Of a stretch of DNA of 61,538 bases, positions 34,314 to 46,523 are shown piece after piece. Position 1 is the stretch's first letter; each line of letters begins with the position of its first letter. The position numbers and the translations under genes are program-made. Source of the DNA: Glomus cerebriforme (Eukaryota > Glomeromycota > Glomeromycetes > Glomerales > Glomeraceae). The stretch spans positions 39,106 through 100,643 of the forward strand of contig QKYT01000395.1 in NCBI GenBank assembly GCA_003550305.1, given 5' to 3'. A model generated the notes under the pieces. That model searched no databases and was not told the DNA's origin. It saw only the letters and a program-made list of their open reading frames with translations.

Positions 34314-36614
34314 TAAGGTTGACCACAAAATTAGTTCATCTAAAATCTGAAATCTGAAATTCTGAAACTGAAATCTGAAATCATTTCAGCATGCCAAAAT
34401 GTATACCGAAATCTGAAATAGATGCTGAATTATAAACTTAATGCCAAAATTTAAATTAGATAGCACAATAATTTTCTCATTTATTTTAAATTTATGTAAA
34501 ATTACATATTTCTTATATAAGAAAGTAAAAAATATAGATATGATGTAAGCAAATATTTAATAATTATTACAAGATGCAGTAAATGTGATCTCTTTAGGAT
34601 TAAGAAAAAAAAATCAAGAAAAAAAAAAGGTTTAAGNGCCAAAAAAAATTATAAATCAAATATATAAAAAATTGATTTTAAAGCTGCTTGAAATAAAAAA
34701 TTATCTGTAATATATAAGAAAAAATTAAATATATAAAATTAGTTTAATAATTAATACATAAATAATTTAAGAAAGAAATATCACCTTCTTTCTCTTTNTG
34801 AATTATTTCTTCTTTCTCCTTCTCGAATATTCATATATTTGCTATAGATCTCTTTATCAATCATAATTAAAAAAGTAATTTTTATTTTATATGAATTATT
34901 ATTTTTAAAATAAAATCATTTGGTAAATAAATGTAAATTAGTCCTTACTATCTGGCCTTTTTCATAGCCTTTCCTCAAATAATTCAAAGTATAATTTTCT
35001 ATTTTGTATATCGTAACCTTTATTATTTCCCAACCTATATGCTACTTGGTTCTAAAAAAATATTAATACATAAATAATAATGTATTAAAATAATACAGAT
35101 ATATTTACCAAATATTTTCATAATAAATTTTTCCACTTCATTTTTATTTGTGATCCCATGTATCTAGTGCCAAAATATTTGTTAATTTTCTCTGCAATAC
35201 TCCTCCAAAATCCAGCTCGATTCCAACTTACTAAGCTCCAAAATTCATCATTCCTACTCATTTTTTAGTCAAGCAAGTATTTGCACTATTTATCTGTCCA
35301 AATTGTTCTAATTTGATTATAATAATTTACTGTACGAGGTTGAGAAATTCAGATGTTAGCTATCATATTATTTATTATTCTGAAAAAATTAAAAAATTAA
35401 AAAAAAATTTTGAAATATTTTAGATATTTTATCTCTTTTTATAAATATAATTCTCATATTGAATTTGCACTTACACAATTATGAATAAATGAATCATATT
35501 CGAACTACTAATGCAATTAATCGAATGAGTAATCAACTAATGAGTAATTAACTAATAAGTAATAATTTTTAATGATTGTATAATAAAATCTAACAACAAC
35601 AGATATGACTATGTAAGTATGTGACAAATTATTGAATTGAAATTGAATTGAAATTGAATTGAACAAAAATTAATAATTTTTATATTAATTACTAATAAAA
35701 ATTTGAATGTTATGAAAACGGATTGAAAATGAATTGAAAATTTTGATTATCATCCCAGTCGTGACATTTAGTATATTATACTAATTTAGGAATAATAGAC
35801 AATTTAAAAATTACAGTACACTAATTAATCAAGAAATCTTGATGCAAGTTCTGAAATATCATAATCCTCTACTGGTTCTTCTTCAGGAACATCATCGTTA
35901 TTATTATCATCATTATTATCAATAATTGCTGCTTTATTTGGTGGTAATTCTCAATTTTCATAATAATCTTCAATCTCAGATTGAACTTAATAAAATAATT
36001 GAAAAAAATAATTAACTTAAAAGTTAAAACATAGATACAATCATACAATTAATAATTAATATAATTAATTATACTATTAGAACTTCTTCTTCTCTTATTA
36101 GAAATTATTGATTGACTTGATTCTTGTGAGATGATAGAAGCCATTTCATCTTCTAAAGAGTCCTTTGCAGTGAGATATCCAAGCCAGTAATTTTGAATAT
36201 CTTCAATGCTCATTAGCAAGATGAGATTGTAACATATTTACATATGTGCGTGGCCATTTTTTATGACACAACTTGCATTTTTCAGAAAAATAGCCTGAAG
36301 ACTTTAATGAAATTTGCATGAAATATTTCCAGACTTCATCTTATTTGCAACTGCTTTTACCTTTAGAATTTTATCTAGTCATAATAGGATAAAAAAAAAA
36401 AAAGAAAATTGATAAACTGTATATTTTGTATAATGTAAATGAAACTATTTATATGTTTAATTACTTAATTTTAATTGGCTAATTTTAATTCAGCATTTTG
36501 GCATCAATTTTAAATTTTGGCATGAATTTCAGATTTTTAGATTTTAAAAATATTTCAGATTTTGGTTTTAGAATTTTAGCAAATCTGAAATATTTCAGTT
36601 TTAGGCCAGGCTTA
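34314..36614 (-). mobile_element. hAT element, family D, with BED-finger transposase remnant
   Basis: The ends are TAAGGTTGACC and GGCCAGGCTTA, with exact 8-bp duplications ACTTTATC at 34306-34313 and 36615-36622. Subterminal DNA on both sides repeats TGAAATCTGAAAT-like words (34340-34430; 36480-36600). Minus-strand coding remnants inside include a BED-type zinc finger (separate entry), supporting hAT rather than another 8-bp-TSD group. Confidence 0.8.
35080..36365 (-). pseudogene. BED-finger / SANT-like protein remnant of the family D element
   Basis: Reading the minus strand, 36365-36205 encodes a BED-type finger: VWKYF..SGYFSEKCKLCHKKWP followed by NMLQSHLANEH (C-x2-C .. H-x4-H). Farther on is an acidic stretch (about 35960-35860). 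At 35260-35090 is a Myb/SANT-like block with W-S-L-V, GFWRSIAEKINKYFGTRY and IKMKWKNLL. Stops and frame changes break it. BED and SANT-like domains bind DNA; in hAT proteins the BED finger recognises subterminal repeats. Confidence 0.6.
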
Positions 36615-37617
36615 ACTTTATCTTAGATTTACTTATTATCTTTAAATTTTTTAATATTCAAATAGATTTCTCTTTTCATTTCATTTTTTCTTAATTTATT
36701 TCATTTATAGAATTTTTTAAGTTTCTTTTATTGCATAGATTTTTCTTTTTATCTCTGCTTACTTTATATATAGATTGGGATTTATCCTGATTTCTATTTA
36801 AAGTTTTTATTTTTCTTCCACAATTTTCTCTTTCTAAAGCACAGAAAAGATATAATATCTACTAATCTTTCTATTATAAACTTCAATTTTCTAAACTTTT
36901 TATTATGGATATCTTTACTAAATATTGTCCTTATTATCTTCCAAATGAAATTTTGTGTTTCTTATATGGATCAGCTTCTGAATCTTTTCAACATCTGGTG
37001 GCCTACTTTAATAATATAATCATATACCTACCTCTAGCTTTTCCACCATCTCCTTATAACAATTTTCTAGTTATATTTAATTAGTTCAAGTCTAATCTCT
37101 TGGACTCTATTACTGAATCTTAGGCTAAACGCTTCAACTAAGATATATCTGAATATTCTAAACATCACAAATTTTTTTCTCTGGATATTTGGTCTTCTTT
37201 TACTGTGGCTACTCCTAATTGATCTTTATTTATTTTACAAGATTTTATTTCCTATTCTTTTTCAGCCTTTCTTCACCCATAAGGATTTTTGGCTGCCTTT
37301 TCTCAGAAAATTTTGTGCTCTGCTATAGGCCTTCTTTAAAGGAATTTTTACTATGAAACTCAGCTATCTCATTATTACCTTATGGCTATATCTCCTGATA
37401 ATGCAGTTTTAATATTATATATTTCTATTGATACTGCTCAGACTTCAAGAATACCATTTTTGGCCTCAGCCTATGTTCCAAATTTGTTGTTTAAATCATT
37501 TCCACAAGGAACATCCTGGGTAAAACTTTTGGGCTAAGTGGTTCTTTTGATGGATCTAACAGTTTAAAGGGTTAGGATACAGCTCTTCTTTAACTTATTT
37601 TAAGAGATTGAAAGGAA

Positions 37618-38147
37618 TACTCTTTGGATAGTCAGCCTGATTGCCACCTCTCATTGCAAAGTGGTATATTGATTGGACATGTTCTTGTATTAGGTTTATA
37701 GCATAGGAATTTAGATTAGTTTTTACTTTTTAGGTTTTTATTTATGTAAACTAGATAGAAATGAGATCCATTTATTTGTTTAGATTAGATCTTTTTATTA
37801 TTATTTTATTTTACTAATGTATAAATTAAATTAAATCACTAAATAAAGTATGCTGTTAAACAAAAAAAAATGGGAAATACTATACCGATACTCTTTGGAT
37901 GATCAGCTTGGTTGCTACCTCTCATTGCAAAGTGGTATATTGGGCATGTTCTTATATTAGGTTTATAGCATAGGAATTTAGATTAGTTTTTACTTTTAGG
38001 TTTTTATTTATGTAAACTAGATAGGAATGAGATCCATTTATTTTGTTTAGGTTAGATCTTTTCTTTTATTTTATTTTATATTTGTATATTTGTATGAATT
38101 GAATTAAATCACTAAATAAAGTATGCTGTTAAAATAAAAAAAAGGGA
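37618..38147 (+). repeat. Two direct copies of a retroelement 3' tail
   Basis: Copy 1 (37618-37872) and copy 2 (37889-38147) both start ACTCTTTGGAT and run through CTCATTGCAAAGTGGTATAT, TTTATAGCATAGGAATTTAG and AAATCACTAAATAAAGTATG to an A-run. Small indels separate them. Confidence 0.85.
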
Positions 38148-38149
38148 TA

Positions 38150-38347
38150 ATATACCACAAATTTTTTTTTGCCAACCTTATTAAAACGAATATAAAAACT
38201 AATTTTGTCTAGCACGTGATATTTAACCAATCAAATATGCCAAATATTTCTCGTTATAACGAATCAGCCAATTAAATTTCTCGCTATAATCTTATACCGA
38301 ATTTGAGCTGAAAACCGTAGGGTTCGTTATATCAAGAGCCGACTGTA
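38150..38347. mobile_element. Solo end of a pogo/Tigger-like element
   Basis: The right edge reads GAGCCGACTG followed by TA (38346-38347). The reversed sequence CAGTCGGCTCTTGATATAAC is a typical pogo-type terminus with ATAACGA words inside (38250-38330). No partner end is seen, so this is a fragment. It adjoins the retroelement tail on the left. Confidence 0.5.
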
Positions 38348-39073
38348 TTTTAATTCTCATTTGACTTAACTGATTTATTATTTACAGAAGTATAAAGGCC
38401 AGTAAAAAAGTACAGTAAATTAAAGCACAGACCCTTGTTTAAATGTCGATGACCAACGCAACGTGGGTCTATATTACAAGAATTAATACTTGTTATAAGG
38501 GGAAAGATCTAAACTTAAAAAAGCAATTCATCAATGCAATAAAAGGTGCAATGAAAATTTCAATTAGTACATTTAATAACAAGATTCCCTTCTAACATAT
38601 ATTATTATAATTATTTGTTTATTGTTTTCTTTTGTAAAATCTCCTCCGCAAATAAAAAGGTAATGTGGCATATAAGGAGGTAAGTAAATATTTATATTAG
38701 TTTATAAATAGTGGGGAAATTGAAGGAGATTTCTTTTCGGTCTGTGACTAACACATATCATGTAAAGTACATTATATAAATAATGTATAATAATATATAT
38801 GTAAAAAAATCACGCCAAAATCATGTACTTGCGTCACTTTAATACAAGTTTTTTCAAAAAACTGGGTGACCGTGATAATAAGTCAACGAGAGGAAAAATA
38901 CTGCAATTTGTATCACCAACAATTTATTCACCCCACAATTCTTTTCTGAATTACATAATCTTTATAGTATGATATCATTATTATTTTTATTTGAATACAA
39001 AAAAGATATTGTTTGAATAAGATGAGAAAAAGTATATATATATAAGGAGGAATCAATCTTTCCTTTTTTTCTT

Positions 39074-39151
<78 letters not shown>

Positions 39152-39327
39152 CAATATATATCGTTTATTTTTGCGAAAAAAAAATCTTTTATTTTAAAGG
39201 TAAGTTTTGTTTTTTTTAAACTTTCGAGTGAAACAAAAAAAATAATCTAATAAAAATTTTTTTCTAATAAAAGTTCAATTTCATTTTATATTATAATTAA
39301 AAATATCATAAAAGTAAATTAAATAAA
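38348..39327 (+). promoter_or_regulatory. Upstream region of the 39328 gene with a 73-T tract
   Basis: No gene is seen. At 39029-39045 there is a TATATATATAAGGAGG stretch, followed by a pyrimidine-rich tract including 73 uninterrupted T at 39076-39148, then AT-rich 5' UTR up to the ATG. Such tracts exclude nucleosomes in fungi, so a promoter role is likely; the exact T count may be an assembly estimate. Confidence 0.45.
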
Positions 39328-39993
39328 ATGCGCCCAATCCCAGCGAACCTTTTAATATCATCATTCCCTTCTAACTCATTCAACTTAATCCCAAATTCAT
39401 CGACACCACCATTCAATACGCCAAGTTCAAGTCCATTACTGCGCCCAACGTCTTCACCAATGACTCCAATAACACCGTTAGTGTTAAGCGACTCTACAAC
39501 CACCAGTAATGATGATTATTACGAAAAAGATGATTTCTTTTCTCACGAAACAGATTATTTCTTTCATAATCATCGTGAAGAACTTTATACCACTTCGACT
39601 TATTATTGTATCGAACAATATTATAATAATGACCGTAACACTGTTATTCAACCACAAGTTGCAGTGAATATAAATAGTCCTTCTCCATTATCTTCAGGTG
39701 CTACAACTCCAACAAATACTCATTCGCACAATCATAATGTACATCAACAAATGATGACATTATATAATAATAATAATCACACTGTGCCATCACATATACC
39801 TCCCGGAATTGATTATAATCATTATAATCAACAATTTTACGATGATAATAATAATGTGAATCCATCATATCATACATATGATACATTAGAGAACGCATAT
39901 CATTATAATTACAATCACATACAGAAGCAAGATGATGCACAGTTCCATGAAATGATCACTGGTTTAAGTAAAATGGATATAGTGGACTATTAA
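39328..39993 (+). CDS. Low-complexity Asn/Tyr/His/Ser/Pro-rich protein
   Basis: A single exon of 221 codons starts at ATG 39328 and ends at TAA 39993. The N-terminus is Ser/Pro/Thr-rich (STPPFNTPSSSPLL); the middle and C-terminus are rich in Asn, Tyr and His (NNNNH, DYNHYNQQFYDDNNN), and it ends in a short ordered-looking GLSKMDIVDY. There are no membrane segments or known domains. Codon use is more balanced than in surrounding non-coding DNA and the frame is long for this AT content, so I think it is real. A disordered regulator or RNA-granule protein is possible but unproven. Confidence 0.6.
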   Translation: MRPIPANLLISSFPSNSFNLIPNSSTPPFNTPSSSPLLRPTSSPMTPITPLVLSDSTTTSNDDYYEKDDFFSHETDYFFHNHREELYTTSTYYCIEQYYNNDRNTVIQPQVAVNINSPSPLSSGATTPTNTHSHNHNVHQQMMTLYNNNNHTVPSHIPPGIDYNHYNQQFYDDNNNVNPSYHTYDTLENAYHYNYNHIQKQDDAQFHEMITGLSKMDIVDY

Positions 39994-40445
39994 AAGGTTG
40001 TTACTTATTAAAAATTTTTTTTTCCCTTTTTTTTTTTTTTTTTTTTATATATATATATATTTATTTATTTATTTATTTAAAATGTCGGTATTAAGATCGA
40101 TAGACGTACTTATTATCTTTGTATATATATTAAAAAATTTAGAAATAAATGTTTGTTTCTGTTTTATAATCATGATGTACATATTTAATCATATGCTGTT
40201 ATAATTCTAACGTTCACATATACATCTGTATCCACATTCACCCTGCATTAATGAAATGCATTAATCTTGTATCACTCCAATTTATCTTCTAATAATAACC
40301 TGAAGTAATATAATTAATTATTAATTTTAAGTAGATAATATATATAATGATATGTGTGGAATTCAAACTAAGATTGCAATAAATATTTTGGAGGAAAATG
40401 ATTGTGGGAGAGGAAAGTCAACTCGTAATAAATTTTTTACATAAT
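39994..40445. other. Convergent 3' intergenic DNA
   Basis: T-runs, TATTTATTTATTT and AT-rich DNA lie between the end of the 39328 gene and the DPH3 stop. Probably both 3' UTRs. Nothing else is recognised. Confidence 0.5.
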
Positions 40446-40979
40446 TCACACGGTAATAGCTTTTTTCCCAAGATCTATGGTTGTTTCTTGATCATTTTCT
40501 TGAAAATCCTCCTGAAAAGAAACATTTTAAATATTAAGACACAAGGACAAATTTTAAATTGAATAAACAGGTAAATTTCAGGTTCAAAAATTACCGGATC
40601 ATATATAACTCGAACCATTAAAGAACAACTTGGACATCTTGCTATATCCTCTCCATCAATTAAATCAGCCTGTAAAAATCAAATAAATAAAGAATAAATA
40701 TTACATTAAATAAATTTTAAAATAAAGAAATATAGTTACTATTGTTATTTCGAAGCGATCTCCACATGGACATGGGTAATGATATGTTTTTGTCTCTTCG
40801 TCAAATTCAAAATCCTCTATATTAAGTCAAAAGATAAAAAAAAAAATTAAGTAAATGAAAAAAAAATGATGTAATCAGTTTATTTTATAAAAGATAAAAT
40901 AAATATACAGCGGATCTATAAAAGTAATAAAATATTTAAAGTATATACCAATCTCTATTTCGTCATAAAAAGAAGCCAT
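40446..40979 (-). CDS. DPH3: Diphthamide biosynthesis protein 3 (DPH3/KTI11)
   Basis: Four exons on the minus strand join in phase: 40979-40949, 40816-40740, 40669-40595 and 40511-40446, giving 82 residues, the usual size. The protein begins [18 protein letters not shown]. The CSL zinc finger is complete: C26 and C28 in [10 protein letters not shown]48 and C51 in [17 protein letters not shown]3 is the electron donor for the DPH1-DPH2 radical enzyme that starts diphthamide on elongation factor 2, and with Elongator it serves wobble-uridine tRNA modification. It acts in the cytosol. The gene is divergent from the ABC transporter with 356 bp between start codons. Confidence 0.95.
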
Positions 40980-41335
40980 TTTATGATATGATAAACTAAA
41001 ATAAATTTGTGGTATAAAAGTGCGTTTATATTACAAATCATTATCACGTGAAAATACTGCGACTCGTAGATCTCTGAATTATGGCGTCGAAGTGGAAAAT
41101 TTTCTCCGGATTTGGAGAATTGGAGGATTTGGATAGTCTATAAATACATTTTTTTTTATGGGCGTACTGTATCAAATAAAGGCGAAAAATCAACGTTAAA
41201 CATTAATGGAATCGATTTACCCTTAGACCCCTTGTCACACATTATGGTCATCTATAAATATCACTTAAAATAAAACAATATTTTCAAAAACTTTTTTCAT
41301 CGGATTTGCTAAATAATAATAATAATAATAATTCC
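40980..41335. promoter_or_regulatory. Divergent promoter region DPH3 / ABC transporter
   Basis: Both start codons border this 356-bp segment. It holds a TCACGTGA palindrome at 41045-41052, a candidate bHLH-type (E-box) site; this is only a motif match. An AAT trinucleotide run (about 41310-41330) lies in the transporter's 5' leader. Confidence 0.5.
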
Positions 41336-44300
41336 ATGGTTGATACTATAACAACGGATCAGCCAAGTTTTTGTCCTCCAATAATCGAGCACAACGGTCG
41401 AATATCATTATGTGGTTTGCAAACTTTGGTAGCGAGTACTTTGTTTATCTACATGGTGGTATTTGGAGTTATATGGTGGGCATATTCACGAAGGAAACCT
41501 ATTCATGGTACGAATAAAATTTTCTCTCATCTTTATGCAGGTCTCTCGAGCTCATATCTTTCGAACCTAAACATTTCGATTTAATTCATTTATCCAGACG
41601 AATATGAGGGTCAAGAAATCAATCATACGCGTCCGAAATATATTGGATATCCGGATTCTTTAAAAAGTCTAGTAAATACGATATATGTGTTAATAGGCAT
41701 ATTAGCAATTTCAAATGTATTGTATATTATGGTTATATTTACTGAAAAAGAACGCACCGAGTTGGATATACCATCTTATCTTATAACTTCAACAATTTTA
41801 AAATCAATTGCATGGATATCGAATTATAGTTTTGTTGTGTATGAAAAAAATAAAAATCAAAGATGGAGTTATTTTACTCAAGGATATTGGTATTTGGCTT
41901 ATATTCTCTCAAATTTTGAGTTATATAATCGCCTAATTTACTTTACAAGTCCGTATGATGATCAAAGCGATTTGGCTCAAAGTTGGATTTTAATGTCAAT
42001 TTACCTTATTCAATATGTGATTCATTTAATACTGATTATATGTTCTATTATATTAACAATCCTTTGGAGACGTTCTAATGAGTCTAAAGGATATAATGGT
42101 TTAGACTATAATCATGACATGTCTGCAGATGATGATACAATAATAAATGATGATGATGTTGATACGCCACCTGCTGATGTTGAAAGTCCACCTATAAGGC
42201 CAAAATTTCAGAAACCTATTTCAATGGCTGATGATCCAAAGTATGCTCCACCAAAAAAACTTGGAGAATTTTTGTCGAAATCAAAAAAGTTGTTACCATT
42301 TTTGTGGCCAGCACATGATGTGAAACTACAAATGTTTATTCTTATCTGCATGCTACTTTTAGTCTCTGGTCGAATTGTAAATGTTATGTTGCCTTATCAA
42401 AATAAAGTATTGGTAGAAGGTTTAAAAAGAGGCGAATTTGTTTGGAAAGAAATTTTAGTTTTTGTTGCGCTTAGATTCTTACAAGGAAATGTAGGTCTAC
42501 TAAACACATTACAAAATTTCTTATGGATTCCTGTCGGACAGGTAATTACTTAGGTTGTATTTTATTTTTTATATAGAGTTTTATAGTTTGTAAAGTGGGC
42601 AAACTTTTTTGTATTTGTTTGTATTTGCTTTTATAGTTTACGACGTGTGAAATCTCGGTCAAAATGTTTGAACATTTATTAAATCTTTCTTTGAGATTTC
42701 ATCTTAACCGTAAAACCGGAGAAATATTGCGAGTTCAAGGTGTTTATTTTATTTTTTTTTTGAAAGGTTATACTAATATTTATTTTCTATAAATAACAAC
42801 GTATTGTACTTTTTGTATAGATCGTGGTGTTTCTTCTATTGTATCAATTCTCTCGTCGTTTCTTTTTGATGTCGTTCCTACGCTTGTTGATATAGCTATT
42901 GCTGTGGTCTATTTTACATATGCTTTTGATATTTTTTTTGGAATGATTGTGTTTATGACAATGTCTTTATATTTAGTATCTACAATTATAATGACAGAAT
43001 GGAGAACTAAATATAGAAGATTAACAAATTTGTTGGATAATGCTATGGAATCCAAGGCAGGTGTGTATTTTATATATTATCAATAGCTTAATTGTCAAAT
43101 GTAAATTATTAAAATTCTTTCTTGATCAATTCTAACATAGTCGATTCATTGCTAAATTATGAAAATGTAAAGTTATATTCTGCGGAACCTTTCGAAGGTA
43201 AAAGAGTTTGTGATAAATAAATAAATATATATATATATTTAATATATATTTTTTTTCCTTTTAGTTAAGCAATACTCGGATGCAATTAAATCTTATCAAC
43301 GTGCTGACAAAAAGTCCAACATAACTTTATATATACTTAATACAACTCAAAATGTTGTAATTCAATTGGGACTTTTGGCTGGTTGTCTCTTATGTGCTTC
43401 ACGAATAAAGAGAGGTGAAATGAGCGTAGGAGATTTTATCATGTATTTAACCTACATTATACAATTATATGGCCCGCTAAATTGGTTTGGGAATTATTAT
43501 AGAGTAATTCAGAAGAATTTCGTGGATATGGAAAAAATGCTTGATTTACTTCAAGAACTTCCGGAAGTTAGGGATTTGCCTCATGCAGAACCATTGACTG
43601 TTCAAAAAGGAGAAGTTGTCTTTGACAATGTATCTTTTCATTATGATCCACGAGTTCCGACTCTTAAAAATATTTCTTTTACTATTCCAAGTGGTTCTAC
43701 TGTAGCTTTAGTAGGTCCATCTGGTGGTGGCAAATCAACAATATTTCGTCTCCTATTTAGGTTTTATGATGTGCAGAATGGTCGTATTCTTGTTGATGGT
43801 CAAGATATTAGGCACGTTCGACAAAGGGATTTAAGAAGTTGTATTGGAATTGTACCTCAGGTAAGTAGTGTCACTATTTAATTTTTTTTTTAATAATAGG
43901 TTATTATATATTTACGGATATATTTTTTATATACATATAGGATACAGTTTTATTCAATGATTCAATAAGATACAATATTCGTTATGGTAAAATTGGTGCT
44001 ACTGATAATCAAGTTGAGGACGCTGCAGTGGCAGCTCAAATTCATGATAAAATATTAGGTTTCCCTGATGGTTATGATACTAAAGTTGGTGAACGTGGAT
44101 TGAGATTAAGTGGTGGAGAAAAACAAAGAGTTGTATGTTTTTTTTTATTTAAAAAATAATTGCATCATTCGACAAACATAATATTAATAATAAAATTTTA
44201 AAATAGGCAATTGCAAGGACGTTATTGAAGGTAATTAATTTCTTATTTTTCTTCTAATTTATAAACTGAGAATTCAATTATTTAATATCTTATACAAATT

Positions 44301-45013
44301 GTATATATTAGAATCCACAAATAGTGTTACTTGATGAAGCAACATCTGCACTTGACACGCATACAGAAAGACATATACAAAAATCCTTGCGTCGTATGAC
44401 TGTAAATCGAACGACATTGATTATTGGTAAAAAAATTTATTATTAATTACTACTAATCTACCAAATTCAACTAATTCTTATTGTTTTCAATTTTTAGCTC
44501 ATCGTCTTTCAACAATTGTACATGCTGACCAAATTCTTGTACTACAGGGTGGTGAAATCGTTGAAAGAGGTAATAATAAAGATATATTGTAATGATATTA
44601 CCTTTCAAATTTACTCATATTTATATCAATTTATAGGATCTCATTTGGAGTTAATGCAAATGGAAGGAGTATATCATAAATTATGGAATAAACAATTAAA
44701 ACATCATGAAAAGATAAAAAGGGAGGCAGAGAATAAACAACGCCTTGCTACAACTGCTGCAACAACGTCCGCAAGTGTAGCTGCTTCTGCTGGAGTTAGT
44801 AATATTGTTAATAAGTTTAGAAAAGAAGAGGAAGAGGATGCAGAATCAAGTACGAGTATAATAGGACTTGGAGTAATTCCCAATAAACCTCGAAGTGGGA
44901 CTGCCAGTTTTGCTGAAGAAGAAGGTGCAGATGGAGATGATGAGAGACAAACTACTACTGCTCATGAAAGTAGTGAAGGTGAAGAAATCGATGAAGTTGA
45001 TGAAGGTCAATAA
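41336..45013 (+). CDS. ABC half-transporter, HMT1/ABCB6 (ATM-like) family
   Basis: Eleven exons join in phase: 41336-41507, 41598-42541, 42637-42739, 42821-43060, 43141-43197, 43265-43860, 43941-44132, 44207-44230, 44312-44426, 44498-44569 and 44637-45013, about 963 residues. The ATG at 41336 is preferred over upstream non-ATG codons. Residues 1-190 carry several membrane helices (an extra TMD0), typical of HMT1/ABCB6. A core membrane domain follows ([36 protein letters not shown]). The nucleotide-binding domain has Walker [10 protein letters not shown] (about 656-664), signature LSGGEKQR (about 760-767), Walker [13 protein letters not shown] (about 780) and the H-loop HRLS (about 816). These proteins move glutathione- or phytochelatin-bound metals, or porphyrins, across vacuolar, endosomal or mitochondrial membranes. 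The C-terminus adds an unusual 110-residue Ala/Ser/Glu/Asp-rich tail. Confidence 0.92.
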
Positions 45014-45524
45014 GTCATATATGGTGGATTATTTCAGTATATTCATTATTCATATGACCAAAAACTTAAGGATTTCTCTCCTATACTGGGTATTGATTCT
45101 TTTTTCTATATAATATTGTTACAAAATTATCAGATAATCAGAAACAATTATGGATTAACTAGATATATTAAAATCATGTATATAAAATGACAATTTATTT
45201 AGTATATATAGTATATATATACATTTTTGCTTAAACTACTGTATATCTCAAAATAATTCAGATAATTTAAGAAGATTAATATTTAAAACTATAAAAAATT
45301 ATAAAATTTGAGATTTAAAAATTCAATGGACTTTTAATTTAAAGATTATTGTTTTTTTACAAATGGATAATTATTAGAATTCTTTGAACATTTAGAATTG
45401 AAATTTTTTTTTAATTAACACTATAGCTTTATTAATAATCTTATCCACGAATACATGATTATTAAGCGAGAAATGGGGGTCGTCTAAAGCGGAAGTAAAT
45501 CACCCGATTTAGACAGATCTTTGG
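45014..45524. other. Intergenic AT-rich DNA
   Basis: The 3' UTR of the transporter and AT-rich spacer; no gene seen. Confidence 0.5.
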
Positions 45525-45590
45525 CCGGCATTATGGCATTAAGAAATTATGTATGTGACAAATAATTGTGTGACAAATATTTTCCCTGAT
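45525..45590. repeat. Dispersed repeat with TTTGGCCGGCATTA core, copy 1
   Basis: TTTGGCCGGCATTATGGCATTAAGAAATTA-like sequence, then TGTGACAAATAA and TGACAAAT, recurs at 58767-58830 in the same order and orientation. It is a fragment of a family I cannot place; the local GC-rich patch stands out. Confidence 0.65.
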
Positions 45591-46523
45591 CGGCGGGGGG
45601 TGCATATATATAAATTTGTAGAAACTCGATTCTGCGCCATCCATTCACCAGATTTTATATCATTGGATAGCCTGAGTTAAGAGCTTTTAAAACTGTATAA
45701 TTCTAATTACTAGAAGCTGAAATAATATACTTTAAAAATTACATTCTTAAATTTATATATATCTATAATCCTGAACCAATTTTTGATTTTTGGCCTATTT
45801 TAATTAAGGTTCTAAAATTTAAAAATGTTAAATAAATCCTTCATCTTCAAATATAAAATTATTGAATTATTCTTAAAATTGCAAATTCTAAATAAGAACT
45901 AATAATAAATTTATGTTATACAGTAACACCTCTATAAGTGCACCCTCTATAAGTGCACTTCCTCTCTATATGCACACCATAATTCAGTCCTAAGCTTGGA
46001 ACTTAGAGCTAAGTGCACTCCCTCCATGTTCTGCACGTGCAAGCAAATCCAGGTCCCGGTATAATAGAACACCCCTCCGTAAGTGCATTCACGTGACATT
46101 TACATAATGTTAACCAATCATCGATAACTGTTTGGTCACGGTTAATTTTAAAATAGGATAAATTAATAACTTTAAATTCAAATAGATTGTGTATGATGAC
46201 ATTTCATTCTGACAAATTCATTCCCAAAAATCTTCTTTTTTAATTTTTTTTAAATAAAATTTAATAAAATTTAATAAAATCATGTAATTGCAGTATTTAC
46301 AAGTGTGAGAATATTTTTATATTTGCTTGATCGATTATCCCAAATTAGTATAGCCNGNGAATATTTTGTATATTTANNAGNAAATANCGCATNTCAATGT
46401 ATAAACAAACCCCCATAGAATAAAAATTAGAGTGTTGGATTCTGTTATGTATCTAAATTAAGAAAGAAGAATGATGATTCACCGTTATTTAATATTATTG
46501 AAATTAGCCATACACCCCTAAAA

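Larger units (their letters stand above)
33190..37872 (+). mobile_element. Probable decayed LINE-like retroelement, split by a hAT element
   Basis: The two flanks of the element at 34314-36614 (33190-34313 and 36615-37872) look like one continuous, heavily mutated coding stretch that ends in an AATAAAGTATGCTGTTAAAC tail and an A-run. The tail with its upstream 250 bases occurs a second time right after it (37889-38147). A-tailed 3' ends repeated in this way are typical of non-LTR elements. I cannot identify a reverse transcriptase motif in the decayed frames, so the class is tentative. Confidence 0.4.

Noticed and set aside
39701..39940. 79-codon minus-strand Tyr/Met/Asp-rich frame
   Set aside because: It is the antisense of Asn/His/Tyr codon runs of the 39328 gene.
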